Shown here piece by piece: positions 1-8,801 of a stretch of 64,000 nucleotides of DNA (its first letter is position 1; each line of letters begins with the position of its first letter). Position numbers and translations under genes: made by a program. The notes beneath the pieces are model-generated. The model was not told where the DNA came from. It ran no database searches and worked only from the letters and a program-made list of their open reading frames with translations. Source of the DNA: Falsiroseomonas stagni DSM 19981 (GTDB lineage: Bacteria > Pseudomonadota > Alphaproteobacteria > Acetobacterales > Acetobacteraceae); the NCBI RefSeq assembly GCF_900114315.1, contig NZ_FOSQ01000009.1, positions 124,001 to 188,000 on the forward strand. Direction: 5' to 3'.

Positions 1-2286
1 AAGCTGCGCGGCGGGGACCTGCAGACGCTCTACGCCATCGTGCCCGCGGCGCTGGCCGCCCGCGGCCGGCAGATCAGGATCGAGTTCGAGAGCAGCAGCC
101 TGACCCCGGTGCGCCAGGTCAGCAAATCCGATGACTCGCGCCTGGTCGGCCTCGGCATCGCCAAGGTGGCGCTGGCGCAGCTGTCCGGCGTGAAGGATGC
201 CGGCCTCTATTTCGGCGCCACCACGCGGCCCGCGCACCGCGCCAGCCTCGGCGCCACCTATGCCGTGGGGGGGGAGACGCCGATCCAGCCCTTCCTCGCC
301 GGCGCCTGGGGCGCTCGTTCGGGCTGGGGCATGGTCAGCACGGACCTCCGCCCCCGGCTCGAACTTTCCATCACCGAGATGCCGGGCCGCGACGTCGATA
401 TCGACCTGCGGCTCCGCCCGGTGGCGACCGCCGCCGCGCCCCTGCTGATGCTGGCGCTGGCGAATGGGGAGGAGGTGGGCGCCTGGACCTTCACCACCGA
501 CACCCCCGTCACCGTCACGCTCCGCCTGCCCGCCGCGCTCCGCGCGCGGTCTGAACCCCTGACCATCGACCTGGTGGCGGCGGATGCCCGCGCGCCCAAG
601 GCGCTGGAACTGGGCGCGGCGGAGGAAACCTACGGCTTCGGCGTGATCGGCTTCGCGCCCCGCCTGGCCGGCACCGCCCCGCGCCGCGGCCACCTGGCCC
701 TGCCGCCCGGCGGCACGATCGCCATCACCTCCGGCCAGCAGGCGACGGACATGGCGGCGCTGCGCGCGGCGCTCGGCCTCGACTGGCACGCCCCCGAACG
801 GGTCGCGACCTGGAGCTTCGGCCCCACCGCCACCCTGCCCCTGCTGATGGGACCGGACGCGGCCAGCGACGGCGCCCTGCTGACGCTGGAGGTCGAGGGC
901 TTCCGCCCCGCCCCGGGGGCGACGGCGGTTAATGTCGTGGCCTCCGCCGGCGGGCGCGTCCTCGGCCGCTACGCCATGGATGCCGGCAAGATGGGGACGA
1001 TCGACGTACCCGTGCCGCCGCATGCCCTGGATACCGAGGGCGCGGTGGACCTCGTGCTGTCCGTCGATGCCGCGCTGTCGCCCTTCGTCGCCAAGGGCTC
1101 CACCGATGAACGCCCGCTCGGCCTCCGCCTCGCCCGCGTCACGCGCCGCGCGCTGCCCATCCTGCGCAGCAACCGCATCCTGAAGTTCGGCGCCGACCCC
1201 GCGACCAAGGCGCAGGAGGAGGAAGCCGCCATCACCATGCGCGGCGACTGGTACCCGGCGGAAGCCTCGGGCTGCTGGAGCCGCGGCGATGGCGGCGGCC
1301 TGGCGATCGCCCCGGTGGTGGGCGATGACCAGGCTTGGCGCCTGTTCTTCCTCTGCCGCACCATCGCCGGCACCCCCGCCTCCCCCGCGGTGGTGGAGGT
1401 GGAGTTGAACGGCACGCTGCTCGACCGCTGGGAATTCACCGGCGACCGCACGGTGCTGGCGGAGGTGCGCGGCCTGGCGGAACGGCTGGGGGACACCCCG
1501 GTCGCCACCCTGTTCTTCCGCCGCCTCGGCGCCATCTCCCCGAAGGATGCCGGCATCAACACCGATGGCCGCCTGCTCGGCATGCAGTTGACGGCGGCGC
1601 TGCTCGTCGGCCCCGGCATCCATGAACGCAAGGTGCGGGACCGCCTCGCCTCCGCCGGCCTCGGCCGCCACCGCCTGCTGCAGGAGGTCGAGCGCCCGCC
1701 GGAGCCGGAGCCCCCGCCCCCGCCGCCGCCCCCCACCCCGCCGGAGCCGGAGCCCGCGCCGGTGGCGGAGCCTGTGCCGGAGGCCGTGCCCTCGGTCGCC
1801 GAACAGGCCGCCGCGGCGGCCGTCGAGGCCCCGCCACCCCCGGAGGTGCCGAAGCTCAGCAGCATGCTCGACTTCTCGGTCGATGGCGTGATGGACGGTG
1901 TCGCCCTCTCCGGCTGGTTCGATCCGGAGCCCGATGGCCGCTGGTCGCATGCCGACAGCGCGGAAATCCGCCTGCCGCGCCCGCCGGAAGCGGGGCAGAC
2001 CCTCAGCCTTGAACTGTTCGGCCGCGTCTACGGCACCCAGGTCAGCGGCCCCGCCATGGTGGAGGTCCGCATCGATGGCGTCGCCGCCACCAGCCTGCGG
2101 TTCGAGAATGACGACTTCACCCGGCAGAAGGTGGAGATCGATTGCAGCCGGCTCAGCCGCGGCGGCGCGGAGGTGCCGGTCAGCCTGCGCCGCGCCGGCG
2201 CCGTATCCCCGGCCGAGGCCGGGGAAGGCGGCGACGAACGCAAGCTGGGCGTGCTGGTGCACACCCTTGGCGTGGTGTGGCAATAG
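1..2286 (+). CDS. Large repeat-module protein of unknown function, 5' end missing
   Basis: The frame is open from the first base, so the gene starts upstream; the GTG at 40 is only the first internal start-like codon. The protein reads as successive copies of one beta-rich module. Each copy has an acidic stretch, a WSxG-like strand, a valine-rich NG segment and a closing D-R-x-LG-[IV/M] motif; that closing motif is visible near 160, 1110, 1565 and 2245. A proline/glutamate linker (about 1690-1830) separates the last module from the rest. I see no catalytic motif or membrane span in the visible part. The modules resemble the accessory beta-sandwich domains of some alphaproteobacterial polysaccharide and glycosyltransferase proteins. 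Neighbouring sugar-nucleotide genes make an envelope polysaccharide role plausible, but the function is unknown. Confidence 0.75.
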   Translation, partial: KLRGGDLQTLYAIVPAALAARGRQIRIEFESSSLTPVRQVSKSDDSRLVGLGIAKVALAQLSGVKDAGLYFGATTRPAHRASLGATYAVGGETPIQPFLAGAWGARSGWGMVSTDLRPRLELSITEMPGRDVDIDLRLRPVATAAAPLLMLALANGEEVGAWTFTTDTPVTVTLRLPAALRARSEPLTIDLVAADARAPKALELGAAEETYGFGVIGFAPRLAGTAPRRGHLALPPGGTIAITSGQQATDMAALRAALGLDWHAPERVATWSFGPTATLPLLMGPDAASDGALLTLEVEGFRPAPGATAVNVVASAGGRVLGRYAMDAGKMGTIDVPVPPHALDTEGAVDLVLSVDAALSPFVAKGSTDERPLGLRLARVTRRALPILRSNRILKFGADPATKAQEEEAAITMRGDWYPAEASGCWSRGDGGGLAIAPVVGDDQAWRLFFLCRTIAGTPASPAVVEVELNGTLLDRWEFTGDRTVLAEVRGLAERLGDTPVATLFFRRLGAISPKDAGINTDGRLLGMQLTAALLVGPGIHERKVRDRLASAGLGRHRLLQEVERPPEPEPPPPPPPPTPPEPEPAPVAEPVPEAVPSVAEQAAAAAVEAPPPPEVPKLSSMLDFSVDGVMDGVALSGWFDPEPDGRWSHADSAEIRLPRPPEAGQTLSLELFGRVYGTQVSGPAMVEVRIDGVAATSLRFENDDFTRQKVEIDCSRLSRGGAEVPVSLRRAGAVSPAEAGEGGDERKLGVLVHTLGVVWQ

Positions 2287-2325
2287 GCACCCGCCTGGGC
2301 GTTAACCCCGCCCTGTCATGATAAC

Positions 2326-2352
2326 GGGGGGCACACGCGTGGTGCTCCCCCC
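2326..2352. terminator. GC-rich hairpin after the repeat-module gene
   Basis: Six G (2326-2331) pair with six C (2347-2352), and CAC pairs with GTG inside, leaving a two-base bulge and a seven-base loop. It lies 40 bp past the stop at 2286 and 50 bp before ugd. No T-run follows, so it is only a possible terminator or mRNA-stabilising hairpin. Confidence 0.3.
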
Positions 2353-2402
2353 TCACCCCGCTCGCCCGGGGCCCCGCCCGCCTGGAAAGATGGAGTAGTC
2401 CG

Positions 2403-3755
2403 ATGCGCGTGACGATGATTGGTTCCGGCTATGTCGGCCTGGTCTCCGGGGCCTGCTTCGCGGATTTCGGGCATGAGGTGATCTGCGTCGACGTGAACCA
2501 GCAGAAGGTCGATGACCTGAAGCAGGGCCGCATCCCGATCTACGAACCGGGCCTCGATGCCCTGGTGGCCAGCAACGCCGCCGCCGGCCGCATCTCCTTC
2601 ACCACCGACCTCGCCAGCGCGGTCGCGGATGCGGATGCGGTCTTCATCGCCGTCGGCACGCCGTCCCGCCGCGGCGACGGCCATGCCGATCTCAGCTATG
2701 TCCGCGCCGCGGCGAAGGAGATCGCGCAGGCGATCGGCCGCTATACCGTGGTGGTGACCAAATCCACCGTCCCCGTCGGCACCGGCGACGTGGTGGAGCA
2801 CATCATCCGGGAAACCCGGCCGGACGCCGAATTCTCCGTCGTCTCCAACCCCGAATTCCTGCGCGAAGGCGCGGCGATCGAGGATTTCAAGCGCCCCGAC
2901 CGCGTGGTCATCGGCGCCAATGACGAACGCGCCAAGACGGTGATGGCGGAACTCTACCGCCCGCTGTCGCTCAACGCGGCGCCGATCCTGTTCACGGATC
3001 GCCGCACGGCGGAGCTGACGAAATACGCCGCCAACGCCTTCCTCGCCACCAAGATCACCTTCATCAACGAGATCGCCGACCTCTGCGAGGAAGTCGGCGC
3101 CGACGTCCAGCTGGTGGCGCGCGGCATCGGCATGGACAAGCGGATCGGGTCCAAGTTCCTGAATGCCGGCCCGGGCTATGGCGGTTCCTGCTTCCCGAAG
3201 GATACGCTGGCGCTGATCCGCAGCGCGCAGGATTACGGCGTCTCGCTCCGCGTCGTCGAAAGCGTCGTGGCCGTCAACGACGCGCGCAAGACGGCGATGG
3301 CGCGCAAGGTGGTGCGGGCCTGCGGCGGATCGGTCCAGGGCAAGACCGTCGCCGTGCTGGGCCTGACCTTCAAGCCCAACACCGACGACATGCGCGACGC
3401 GCCGGCCATCAACATCATCGATGCGCTGCAGCGCGCGGGGGCGAAGATCCGCGCGCATGACCCGGTCGGCATGGACCAGGCCAAGGCGGTGCTGCACAAC
3501 GTCACCTACACCGACAGCGCCTATGACTGCGCCGCGGGCGCCGATGTCCTCGTGCTCGTCACGGAATGGGACGCCTACCGCGCGCTCGACCTCAAGCGCC
3601 TGCACCAGGTGATGAAGGGCGCCGTCATCGTCGACCTCCGCAACGTGTACCGGGAGGAGGAGGTGGCCCGCGCCGGCTTCGAATACATCCGCGTCGGCGC
3701 CATGCCGAAGCTCGGCAAGGCCAACGAACCGAAGGCCAACGAACCGGCGGCCTGA
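2403..3755 (+). CDS. ugd: UDP-glucose 6-dehydrogenase
   Basis: This 450-residue protein oxidises UDP-glucose to UDP-glucuronate with two NAD+, supplying acidic sugars for exopolysaccharide or lipopolysaccharide in the cytoplasm. The N-terminus carries the Rossmann motif GSGYVGL (residues 7-13). The catalytic cysteine sits in GGSCFPKD at about residue 263. The C-terminal UDP-binding domain contains GLTFKPNTDDMRDAP. The length is typical of the bacterial UGD family. The C-terminus carries a short repeated tail (KANEPKANEPAA). The ATG start follows GGAAAGATGGAG-like purines. It is the only rightward gene in this sugar cluster and converges on the acyltransferase at 3759, only 3 bp away. Confidence 0.95.
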   Translation: MRVTMIGSGYVGLVSGACFADFGHEVICVDVNQQKVDDLKQGRIPIYEPGLDALVASNAAAGRISFTTDLASAVADADAVFIAVGTPSRRGDGHADLSYVRAAAKEIAQAIGRYTVVVTKSTVPVGTGDVVEHIIRETRPDAEFSVVSNPEFLREGAAIEDFKRPDRVVIGANDERAKTVMAELYRPLSLNAAPILFTDRRTAELTKYAANAFLATKITFINEIADLCEEVGADVQLVARGIGMDKRIGSKFLNAGPGYGGSCFPKDTLALIRSAQDYGVSLRVVESVVAVNDARKTAMARKVVRACGGSVQGKTVAVLGLTFKPNTDDMRDAPAINIIDALQRAGAKIRAHDPVGMDQAKAVLHNVTYTDSAYDCAAGADVLVLVTEWDAYRALDLKRLHQVMKGAVIVDLRNVYREEEVARAGFEYIRVGAMPKLGKANEPKANEPAA

Positions 3756-3758
3756 CGC

Positions 3759-4553
3759 TCAGCGCCCCGCCACCTCCTCGATGCGGGCGGCGATCCGCGC
3801 CGCATCGGGCAGCGCCGGGCGGCTCCAGGTCACGCCCTGCCGCAGCAGGCGCGCCGGCACGCCGGCCGCCAGCGCGTAGTCCGGCACATCCGCCGTCACC
3901 ACGCTGCGCGCGCCGATCACCGATCCGCGCCCGATGGTGACGCCCTTCATCACCAGCACCTCCCGCCCCAGCCAGACATGCGGGCCCACCACCAGGTCTT
4001 CAGGCAGGTTCACCTGGCACCCGCCCGCGATGTCGAGGATGGCGTGGCTGTCGGAGGTGCGCAGCTCCACGCCGGTGGAGATCATGCAGCCCGCGCCGAT
4101 CAGCAGCCGCCTGCCATCCCCCTCCAGCTTGCAGCTCAGCGCATTGGCGGAACCCTCCGCCCCCTGGACGAACAGCGTCCGCTCCCCGCCCATGGACAGG
4201 GTCAGCGTGACGGCGCCGCTGGTGCCGCCCAGCACGACGATGCCGTGCTGCGCGCTGGTGCTGATGCGGGCGCGGCTGCGCGGGTCCCGCGGGCCGAGGA
4301 GGATGGTGTTGTGCCCACCGCCGCGCGCGACGGTCAGCGCCAGCGTGCCGACGCTCCCCTCCCGCGGCAGCCAGACGCGGTTGCCCTCCCCGGGCCTCCC
4401 CGCCACGGTCACGCCGCGCCGGCCGAGCGCCGCGATGCCGGCGGCGGAGAGGTCGAACACCTCCATCCCCGCGGTGGATGGCAGCCCGGCGCGATCCTCC
4501 CCGATCACGCCCTCCGCCTGCAGCGCCTCCGGACACCCTGCCATGTCGTGCAT
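3759..4553 (-). CDS. Left-handed beta-helix (hexapeptide) acyltransferase-like protein
   Basis: The 264-residue product ends in a hexapeptide-repeat region (roughly residues 150-235) with the pattern GPHVWLGREVLVMKG, then VTIGRGSVIGARSVV and VPDYALAAGVPARLL. That is the typical active-site edge of LbH acetyltransferases of the CysE/WcaF/NodL group. Such enzymes transfer acetyl or other acyl groups to sugars. The first 140 residues are a beta-rich segment I do not recognise, longer than in the simple acetyltransferases. It lies 65 bp downstream of wecB on the same strand, so it may acylate the sugar or polymer built by this cluster. The start used is the first in-frame ATG; MEVFDL at residue 30 is an alternative. 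Confidence 0.75.
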   Translation of the reverse strand: MHDMAGCPEALQAEGVIGEDRAGLPSTAGMEVFDLSAAGIAALGRRGVTVAGRPGEGNRVWLPREGSVGTLALTVARGGGHNTILLGPRDPRSRARISTSAQHGIVVLGGTSGAVTLTLSMGGERTLFVQGAEGSANALSCKLEGDGRRLLIGAGCMISTGVELRTSDSHAILDIAGGCQVNLPEDLVVGPHVWLGREVLVMKGVTIGRGSVIGARSVVTADVPDYALAAGVPARLLRQGVTWSRPALPDAARIAARIEEVAGR

Positions 4554-4618
4554 GGCGCGACCCTAGCAGGTGGGGCGCGGGCCGGGCCGGGTGCGCACGT
4601 TTCGGTGGGTGGGGCCCT

Positions 4619-5695
4619 TCAGCCGCCCGCCAGCAGTTCCGCCAGATGCGCGCGGACGCGCCCCCCCACCTCCCGGTCCCACAGCGGCACCGGCAGGGCG
4701 CGCGGCCAGGCGCCGGCCAGCACCTCCGCCACCGAAGGCACCAGCGTGCCGGGGCAGACCAGCCGGCCGCTCGACAGCGTCATCGGCCGTTCCGTGCTGT
4801 CGCGCAGCGTCAGGCAGGGGGTGTCCAGCAGCATCGCCTCCTCCTGCACCCCCCCGCTGTCGCTGGCGGCGAAGGCGGCGCCATCCAGCAGCGCCACGAA
4901 GTCCAGGTAGCCGAGCGGTGGCAGCACCCGCACCCCGGGCGGCGGCTTCAGGCCGAAGGATTGCATCCGCAGCCGCGCCCGGGGGTGCATCGGCCAGGCC
5001 AGCGGCAGGTGGCGCGCCACCTCCCCGATCACGTCCAGCCAGTCGCCGAAGCGCGGCGCGTGGTCCACATTCTCCGCCCGGTGCAGCGTGACCACCCCAT
5101 AGCCCCCGCGCAGCAGCCCGGCGGGCAAGGCGCGGGCGCGGGCGCGGTCCAGGCTGTGCAGCAGCGTGTCCGCCATGGTGTTGCCCACGGCCCGCACGCG
5201 CAGGGGGTGGTGGCCGGTCGCCACCAGCATGGCCGCGTCGGCCTCATTCGTCGTCCAGAGGATGTCGCTGATGGCATCGACGGCGCGGCGGTTGATCTCC
5301 TCCGCCATCGCCCAGTCGCCGCCGCGCAGCCCGGCTTCCAGATGCGCCACGGGGATGCCCATCTTCCGCGCCGCCAGCGCCGCCGCCAGCGTGCCGTCCA
5401 CATCGCCGACGACGACGACCAGGGCCGGGCGCTCCACCCGCCAGGCGGCCTCGCAGGCCATCATGGTGCGGCCCGTCAGCTCCGCATGGCTGCCGCCCGA
5501 AACCCCCAGCGCGATATGCGGCGGCGGCAGGCCGAGGTCATCCAGGTGCTGGCCGAACAGCGCATCGTCATGGTGCTGGCCGGTATGCAGGATGCGCGGC
5601 GTGCAGAAGGCGCCATCCCCCCGCAACGCGCGCCACAGCGCCGCGATCTTCGGCAGGTTCGGCCGCGCGGCGGCGACCAGGTGCAGGATGGTCAC
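4619..5695 (-). CDS. wecB: UDP-N-acetylglucosamine 2-epimerase family protein
   Basis: This 358-residue cytoplasmic enzyme is of the non-hydrolysing UDP-GlcNAc 2-epimerase family, which interconverts UDP-GlcNAc and UDP-ManNAc (WecB) or their uronate derivatives (WbpI). Family motifs are in order: TGQH (38-41), GDVDGT (97-102), AHLEAGLR (117-124), EEINRR (132-137), TLHRAEN (203-209), and SDSGGVQEEA (278-287) followed by RDSTERP. The start is GTG at 5695 and overlaps the stop of the upstream dehydrogenase in a GTGA tetranucleotide, so the two are translationally coupled. The dehydrogenase partner indicates an N-acetyl-hexosaminuronic acid product, for example UDP-ManNAcA. Confidence 0.92.
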   Translation of the reverse strand: MTILHLVAAARPNLPKIAALWRALRGDGAFCTPRILHTGQHHDDALFGQHLDDLGLPPPHIALGVSGGSHAELTGRTMMACEAAWRVERPALVVVVGDVDGTLAAALAARKMGIPVAHLEAGLRGGDWAMAEEINRRAVDAISDILWTTNEADAAMLVATGHHPLRVRAVGNTMADTLLHSLDRARARALPAGLLRGGYGVVTLHRAENVDHAPRFGDWLDVIGEVARHLPLAWPMHPRARLRMQSFGLKPPPGVRVLPPLGYLDFVALLDGAAFAASDSGGVQEEAMLLDTPCLTLRDSTERPMTLSSGRLVCPGTLVPSVAEVLAGAWPRALPVPLWDREVGGRVRAHLAELLAGG

Positions 5696-7056
5696 GCCTT
5701 CACGATATGCGGGCCGCGCACCCCGGCCCGGGCGCAGGCGTTGCGCGTATCCACCACCAGCCGCGCGGCCCGCGCGATGGCGGCGTGGTCCACCGCATCA
5801 TGGTCCGTCGCCACCAGCACGGCGTCATAGCCCGCGACGCTGCCGGCATCGGCCGGGACCGATCGCCGCCCCGCGAGTTCAGGATGCTCCCGCGTCCGCG
5901 GCACTTCCGGCACATGCGGGTCGTGGTAGTCCACGATGGCGCCGCGCGCCTCCAGCAGCCGCGTCAGCACCAGCGACGGGCTTTCCCGCAGGTCGTCCAC
6001 GTTGCGCTTGTAGGCCATGCCCAGCAGCAGGATGCGCGCCCCGTTCAGCCCGCGGCGCGCCTGGCGGTCCAGCGCCTGGGCCAGCTTCTCCACCACCAGG
6101 CGCGGCATCAGCGTGTTCACCTCTCCCGCCAGTTCGATGAAGCGGGTGTTGATGCCGTATTCCCGCGCCTTCCAGGTCAGGTAGAAGGGGTCGATCGGGA
6201 TGCAGTGGCCGCCCAGCCCCGGGCCGGGCTGGAAGGGCATGAAGCCGAAGGGCTTGGTGGAGGCCGCCTCGATCACCTCCCACACATCGATGCCCATCGC
6301 GTCGTAGATGGTCTTGAGCTCGTTCACGAGCGCGATGTTGACCGCGCGGAAGACGTTCTCCGTCAGCTTCACCGCCTCCGCCGTCGCGGCGGAGGACACC
6401 GGCACCACCCGCGCCACGACGCCGGCATAGAAGGCCGACGCCAGGTCGAGCGCCGCCCGCCCATCCCCCCCCACCACCTTCGGGATCGCCGCCGTGGTGA
6501 AGACCGGGTTGCCCGGGTCCTCCCGTTCCGGCGAATAGGCCAGGAAGAAATCATGGCCGCTGAGGAGGCCCGTCGCCTCCAGGATCGGCTTCACCAGTTC
6601 CAGCGTGGTGCCCGGCCAGGTCGTGGATTCCAGCACCACCAGCTGCCCCCGCCGCAGCCGCCGCGCGATCGCCCGCGCCGTGCCCTCGACGAAGGAGAGG
6701 TCGGGCTCCCGGTGCCGGTCGAGCGGCGTGGGCACGCAGATGATGAGGAGGTCCGCCTCCTCCAGCCGGTCGAAATCCGCCGTCGCCGCGAACCCGCCGG
6801 CCGCGACCGCCTCCGCCACCGCGGCATCGCCGATGTGGCGCAGCGGCGATCGCCCCTGGTTCAGGCCCGCGACCTTGGGTGCGTCGATGTCGAAGCCCAG
6901 CACCCGGTGGCCGGCACCCGCCACGGCCAGCGCCAGTGGCAGGCCCACATAACCAAGGCCGATCACGCCCACGATGGCGTCCCGCGCCTCGATCCGTCGC
7001 ATCAGTTCGGCGGCGGCAAGCGGGATCGTCGCTGGCGCCGCATTGGTGTCGGGCAT
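5692..7056 (-). CDS. wbpA: UDP-N-acetylglucosamine-type nucleotide-sugar 6-dehydrogenase
   Basis: This 454-residue enzyme belongs to the UDP-glucose/GDP-mannose dehydrogenase superfamily. The Rossmann motif is GLGYVGLP (33-40). The catalytic cysteine is C285 in GGHCIPIDPFYLTWKA, a signature closer to WbpA/TviB UDP-GlcNAc dehydrogenases than to E. coli WecC. The C-terminal domain has GMAYKRNVDDLRESP. It would oxidise a UDP-HexNAc to the uronate, working with the overlapping 2-epimerase. I place the start at ATG 7056 (MPDTNAAP), preceded by AGAGG; an upstream in-frame ATG at 7122 would add 22 residues that do not look like protein. Whether the true substrate is UDP-GlcNAc or UDP-ManNAc cannot be told by eye. 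Confidence 0.9.
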   Translation of the reverse strand: MPDTNAAPATIPLAAAELMRRIEARDAIVGVIGLGYVGLPLALAVAGAGHRVLGFDIDAPKVAGLNQGRSPLRHIGDAAVAEAVAAGGFAATADFDRLEEADLLIICVPTPLDRHREPDLSFVEGTARAIARRLRRGQLVVLESTTWPGTTLELVKPILEATGLLSGHDFFLAYSPEREDPGNPVFTTAAIPKVVGGDGRAALDLASAFYAGVVARVVPVSSAATAEAVKLTENVFRAVNIALVNELKTIYDAMGIDVWEVIEAASTKPFGFMPFQPGPGLGGHCIPIDPFYLTWKAREYGINTRFIELAGEVNTLMPRLVVEKLAQALDRQARRGLNGARILLLGMAYKRNVDDLRESPSLVLTRLLEARGAIVDYHDPHVPEVPRTREHPELAGRRSVPADAGSVAGYDAVLVATDHDAVDHAAIARAARLVVDTRNACARAGVRGPHIVKA

Positions 7057-7096
7057 CCTGCCTCTGCTTCGCCGGGCGTGGTGGCGACCCGGTCCC

Positions 7097-7112
7097 ATCA
7101 CGGTTCCGTGAT
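7097..7112. promoter_or_regulatory. Inverted repeat upstream of the wbpA-wecB operon
   Basis: ATCACGG and CCGTGAT form a perfect 7-bp inverted repeat with a 2-base centre, 41 bp upstream of the dehydrogenase start. A smaller repeat, GGTGA-N5-TCACC, follows at 7146-7160. Either could be an operator for the leftward operon; no regulator is identified. Confidence 0.3.
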
Positions 7113-7207
7113 CAAACCCCATCCCGCCAGCGGATGCAACTCTGGGGTGATTATCTCACCACCATTCCCCCCAAAAGGGGATGGGCTACCGCTTGATCCG
7201 CCCCCTA

Positions 7208-7236
7208 TTGACTGGTACAAAACGTGAACTTTGATC
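7208..7236 (+). promoter_or_regulatory. Candidate LexA SOS box and promoter of imuB-dnaE2
   Basis: GTAC-N7-GAAC occupies 7215-7229. This matches the alphaproteobacterial LexA operator GAAC-N7-GAAC at seven of eight fixed positions. TTGACT at 7208-7213 is a good -35, and TTGATC at 7231-7236 is a weak -10 spaced by 17 bp, so the box would lie inside the promoter. This fits the known DNA-damage control of imuB-dnaE2 cassettes. Confidence 0.65.
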
Positions 7237-7259
7237 ACCAGGCCGTCGCGGCAACCGGG

Positions 7260-8798
7260 ATGACAGCCACCATGAGTACCGGCAGCGGCATCGCGGGCCC
7301 CGAATCGCCCTCCGAAGCACTGGGCGACTCGACGCGCCGCCACCTGGCCCTGCTGCTGCCGCATCTGCCCGTGGATCGCCTCCGCCGCCTGGGGCTGCAG
7401 GGCCCCGTCCTGCTCTGGCAGGGCATCGGCCCCCGCCGCGCGGTCGTGGCCTGCGATGGCGTCCCCGGCATCCGCCCTGGCCAGGCGCTGGGCGATGCCC
7501 GCGCCGTGGCGCCCGAAGCCCAGGCGCTGGAAGCCGATCCCGCCGCCGATGCGCTGTTCCTGCGCGACCTCGGCCTCTGGTGCCTGCGCTTCACGCCGCT
7601 GGTCGCCATCCGCGGCACGGATGCCCTGCTGCTGGACATCGCCGGCGCCGCCCACCTGGCCGGGGGGGAGGAATCGCTGCTGGGCCGCGCCGTCGCGGGC
7701 CTCGCGCGGCTGGGCGTCCAGGCGCTGGGCGTGGTGGCGGACAGCGCCGCGGCCGCCCTGGCCCTGGCGCGGGGCGGGCGGGGCGGGCTGGTGGTGCCCC
7801 CGGGCGGGGACCGCGATGCGGTCGCCCCCCTGTCCCTGGCCGCCCTGCCCATCGAGGCCGATACCATCGCGGCGCTGTCGCGCCTTGGCCTGCGCCAGGT
7901 CGCGGATCTGCACCGCCAGCCCCGCGGCCCGCTCTCCCGCCGCTTCGGCGCGGGGCTGCTGCGCGCCCTGGATGAGGCATCGGGCCTGCTCCACACCCCC
8001 ATCACGCCGCTCCGCCCGCCCCCGGTGTTCGAGGTTGCGCGGGAATTCCTAGAACCCGTCGCGACCCGCACCGGCATCGATGCGGTGATGCCCCTGCTGC
8101 TGGACGCCCTCTGCGCCCGCCTGACAGCCCAGTCCCAGGGCGCCCGCCGCCTGGTGCTGCGGGCGCATCGCGTCGATGGCGGGGTGCAGGAGATCGCGAT
8201 CGGCACCAGCCTGGCCAGCCGCGACGCTGGCCACCTGTCCCGCCTGTTCCGCGACCGGCTGGATGCGCTGGCGCCCGGCCATGGCTTCGAACGCATGGCC
8301 CTGGCGGCCGTGGTCACCGAACCCCTCACCGGCATCCAGTCCGGCTTCGCCGGCGCCGGCGCCGCGGCGCGGGAGGAGGAACTGGCCCGCCTCTTCGACC
8401 GCCTCGCCCAGCGCACCCAGCTCTGGCGCCTGGCGCCCCGCCCCTCCCACTGGCCGGAGCGGGAGGTGATGCGCGTCCCCGCCACCGCCGCCGTCACCGT
8501 GCCGGAAGGCTGGCCCCGCGCCATGCGCCCCGTCCGCCTGCTGCGCCGCCCGCGGGAGGTCACCGCCATGGCCCTGCTGCCCGATGCGCCCCCCCAGCTG
8601 CTGCGCATCGGCACCCAGGCGCTGCGGGTGCGCGCGGCGGAGGGGCCGGAACGGCTGGAGCCGGAATGGTGGCGCGACCCGCCCGGCCGCCAGGCGCGGG
8701 ACTATTACCGCCTGGAACTCGCCACCGGCGCCCGCCTCTGGGTCTGCCGCCTCGGCTTCGGGGCGGAGGCGCGGTGGTTCATCCATGGGCATCTGTAG
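7260..8798 (+). CDS. imuB: ImuB, inactive Y-family polymerase-like mutasome protein
   Basis: The product (512 residues from ATG 7260) is ImuB, a Y-family DNA polymerase homologue that recruits the error-prone polymerase DnaE2 to the beta clamp during SOS mutagenesis. The N-terminus LALLLPHLPVDRL replaces the metal-binding DMDAFYA-type motif of active Y-family enzymes. The C-terminus carries the family signature RDYYRLEL...LWVCRLGF...WFIHGHL. The first in-frame start, GTG 7224, falls inside the candidate SOS box, so I prefer ATG 7260 (or ATG 7272). It is followed after 3 bp by dnaE2. The usual upstream partner imuA is not present here. Confidence 0.9.
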   Translation: MTATMSTGSGIAGPESPSEALGDSTRRHLALLLPHLPVDRLRRLGLQGPVLLWQGIGPRRAVVACDGVPGIRPGQALGDARAVAPEAQALEADPAADALFLRDLGLWCLRFTPLVAIRGTDALLLDIAGAAHLAGGEESLLGRAVAGLARLGVQALGVVADSAAAALALARGGRGGLVVPPGGDRDAVAPLSLAALPIEADTIAALSRLGLRQVADLHRQPRGPLSRRFGAGLLRALDEASGLLHTPITPLRPPPVFEVAREFLEPVATRTGIDAVMPLLLDALCARLTAQSQGARRLVLRAHRVDGGVQEIAIGTSLASRDAGHLSRLFRDRLDALAPGHGFERMALAAVVTEPLTGIQSGFAGAGAAAREEELARLFDRLAQRTQLWRLAPRPSHWPEREVMRVPATAAVTVPEGWPRAMRPVRLLRRPREVTAMALLPDAPPQLLRIGTQALRVRAAEGPERLEPEWWRDPPGRQARDYYRLELATGARLWVCRLGFGAEARWFIHGHL

Positions 8799-8801
8799 GG
8801 C

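Noticed and set aside
2301-2310. CtrA site at GTTAACCCCG before ugd
   Set aside because: Only one half-site is present and the octamer TTAACCAT is not matched.
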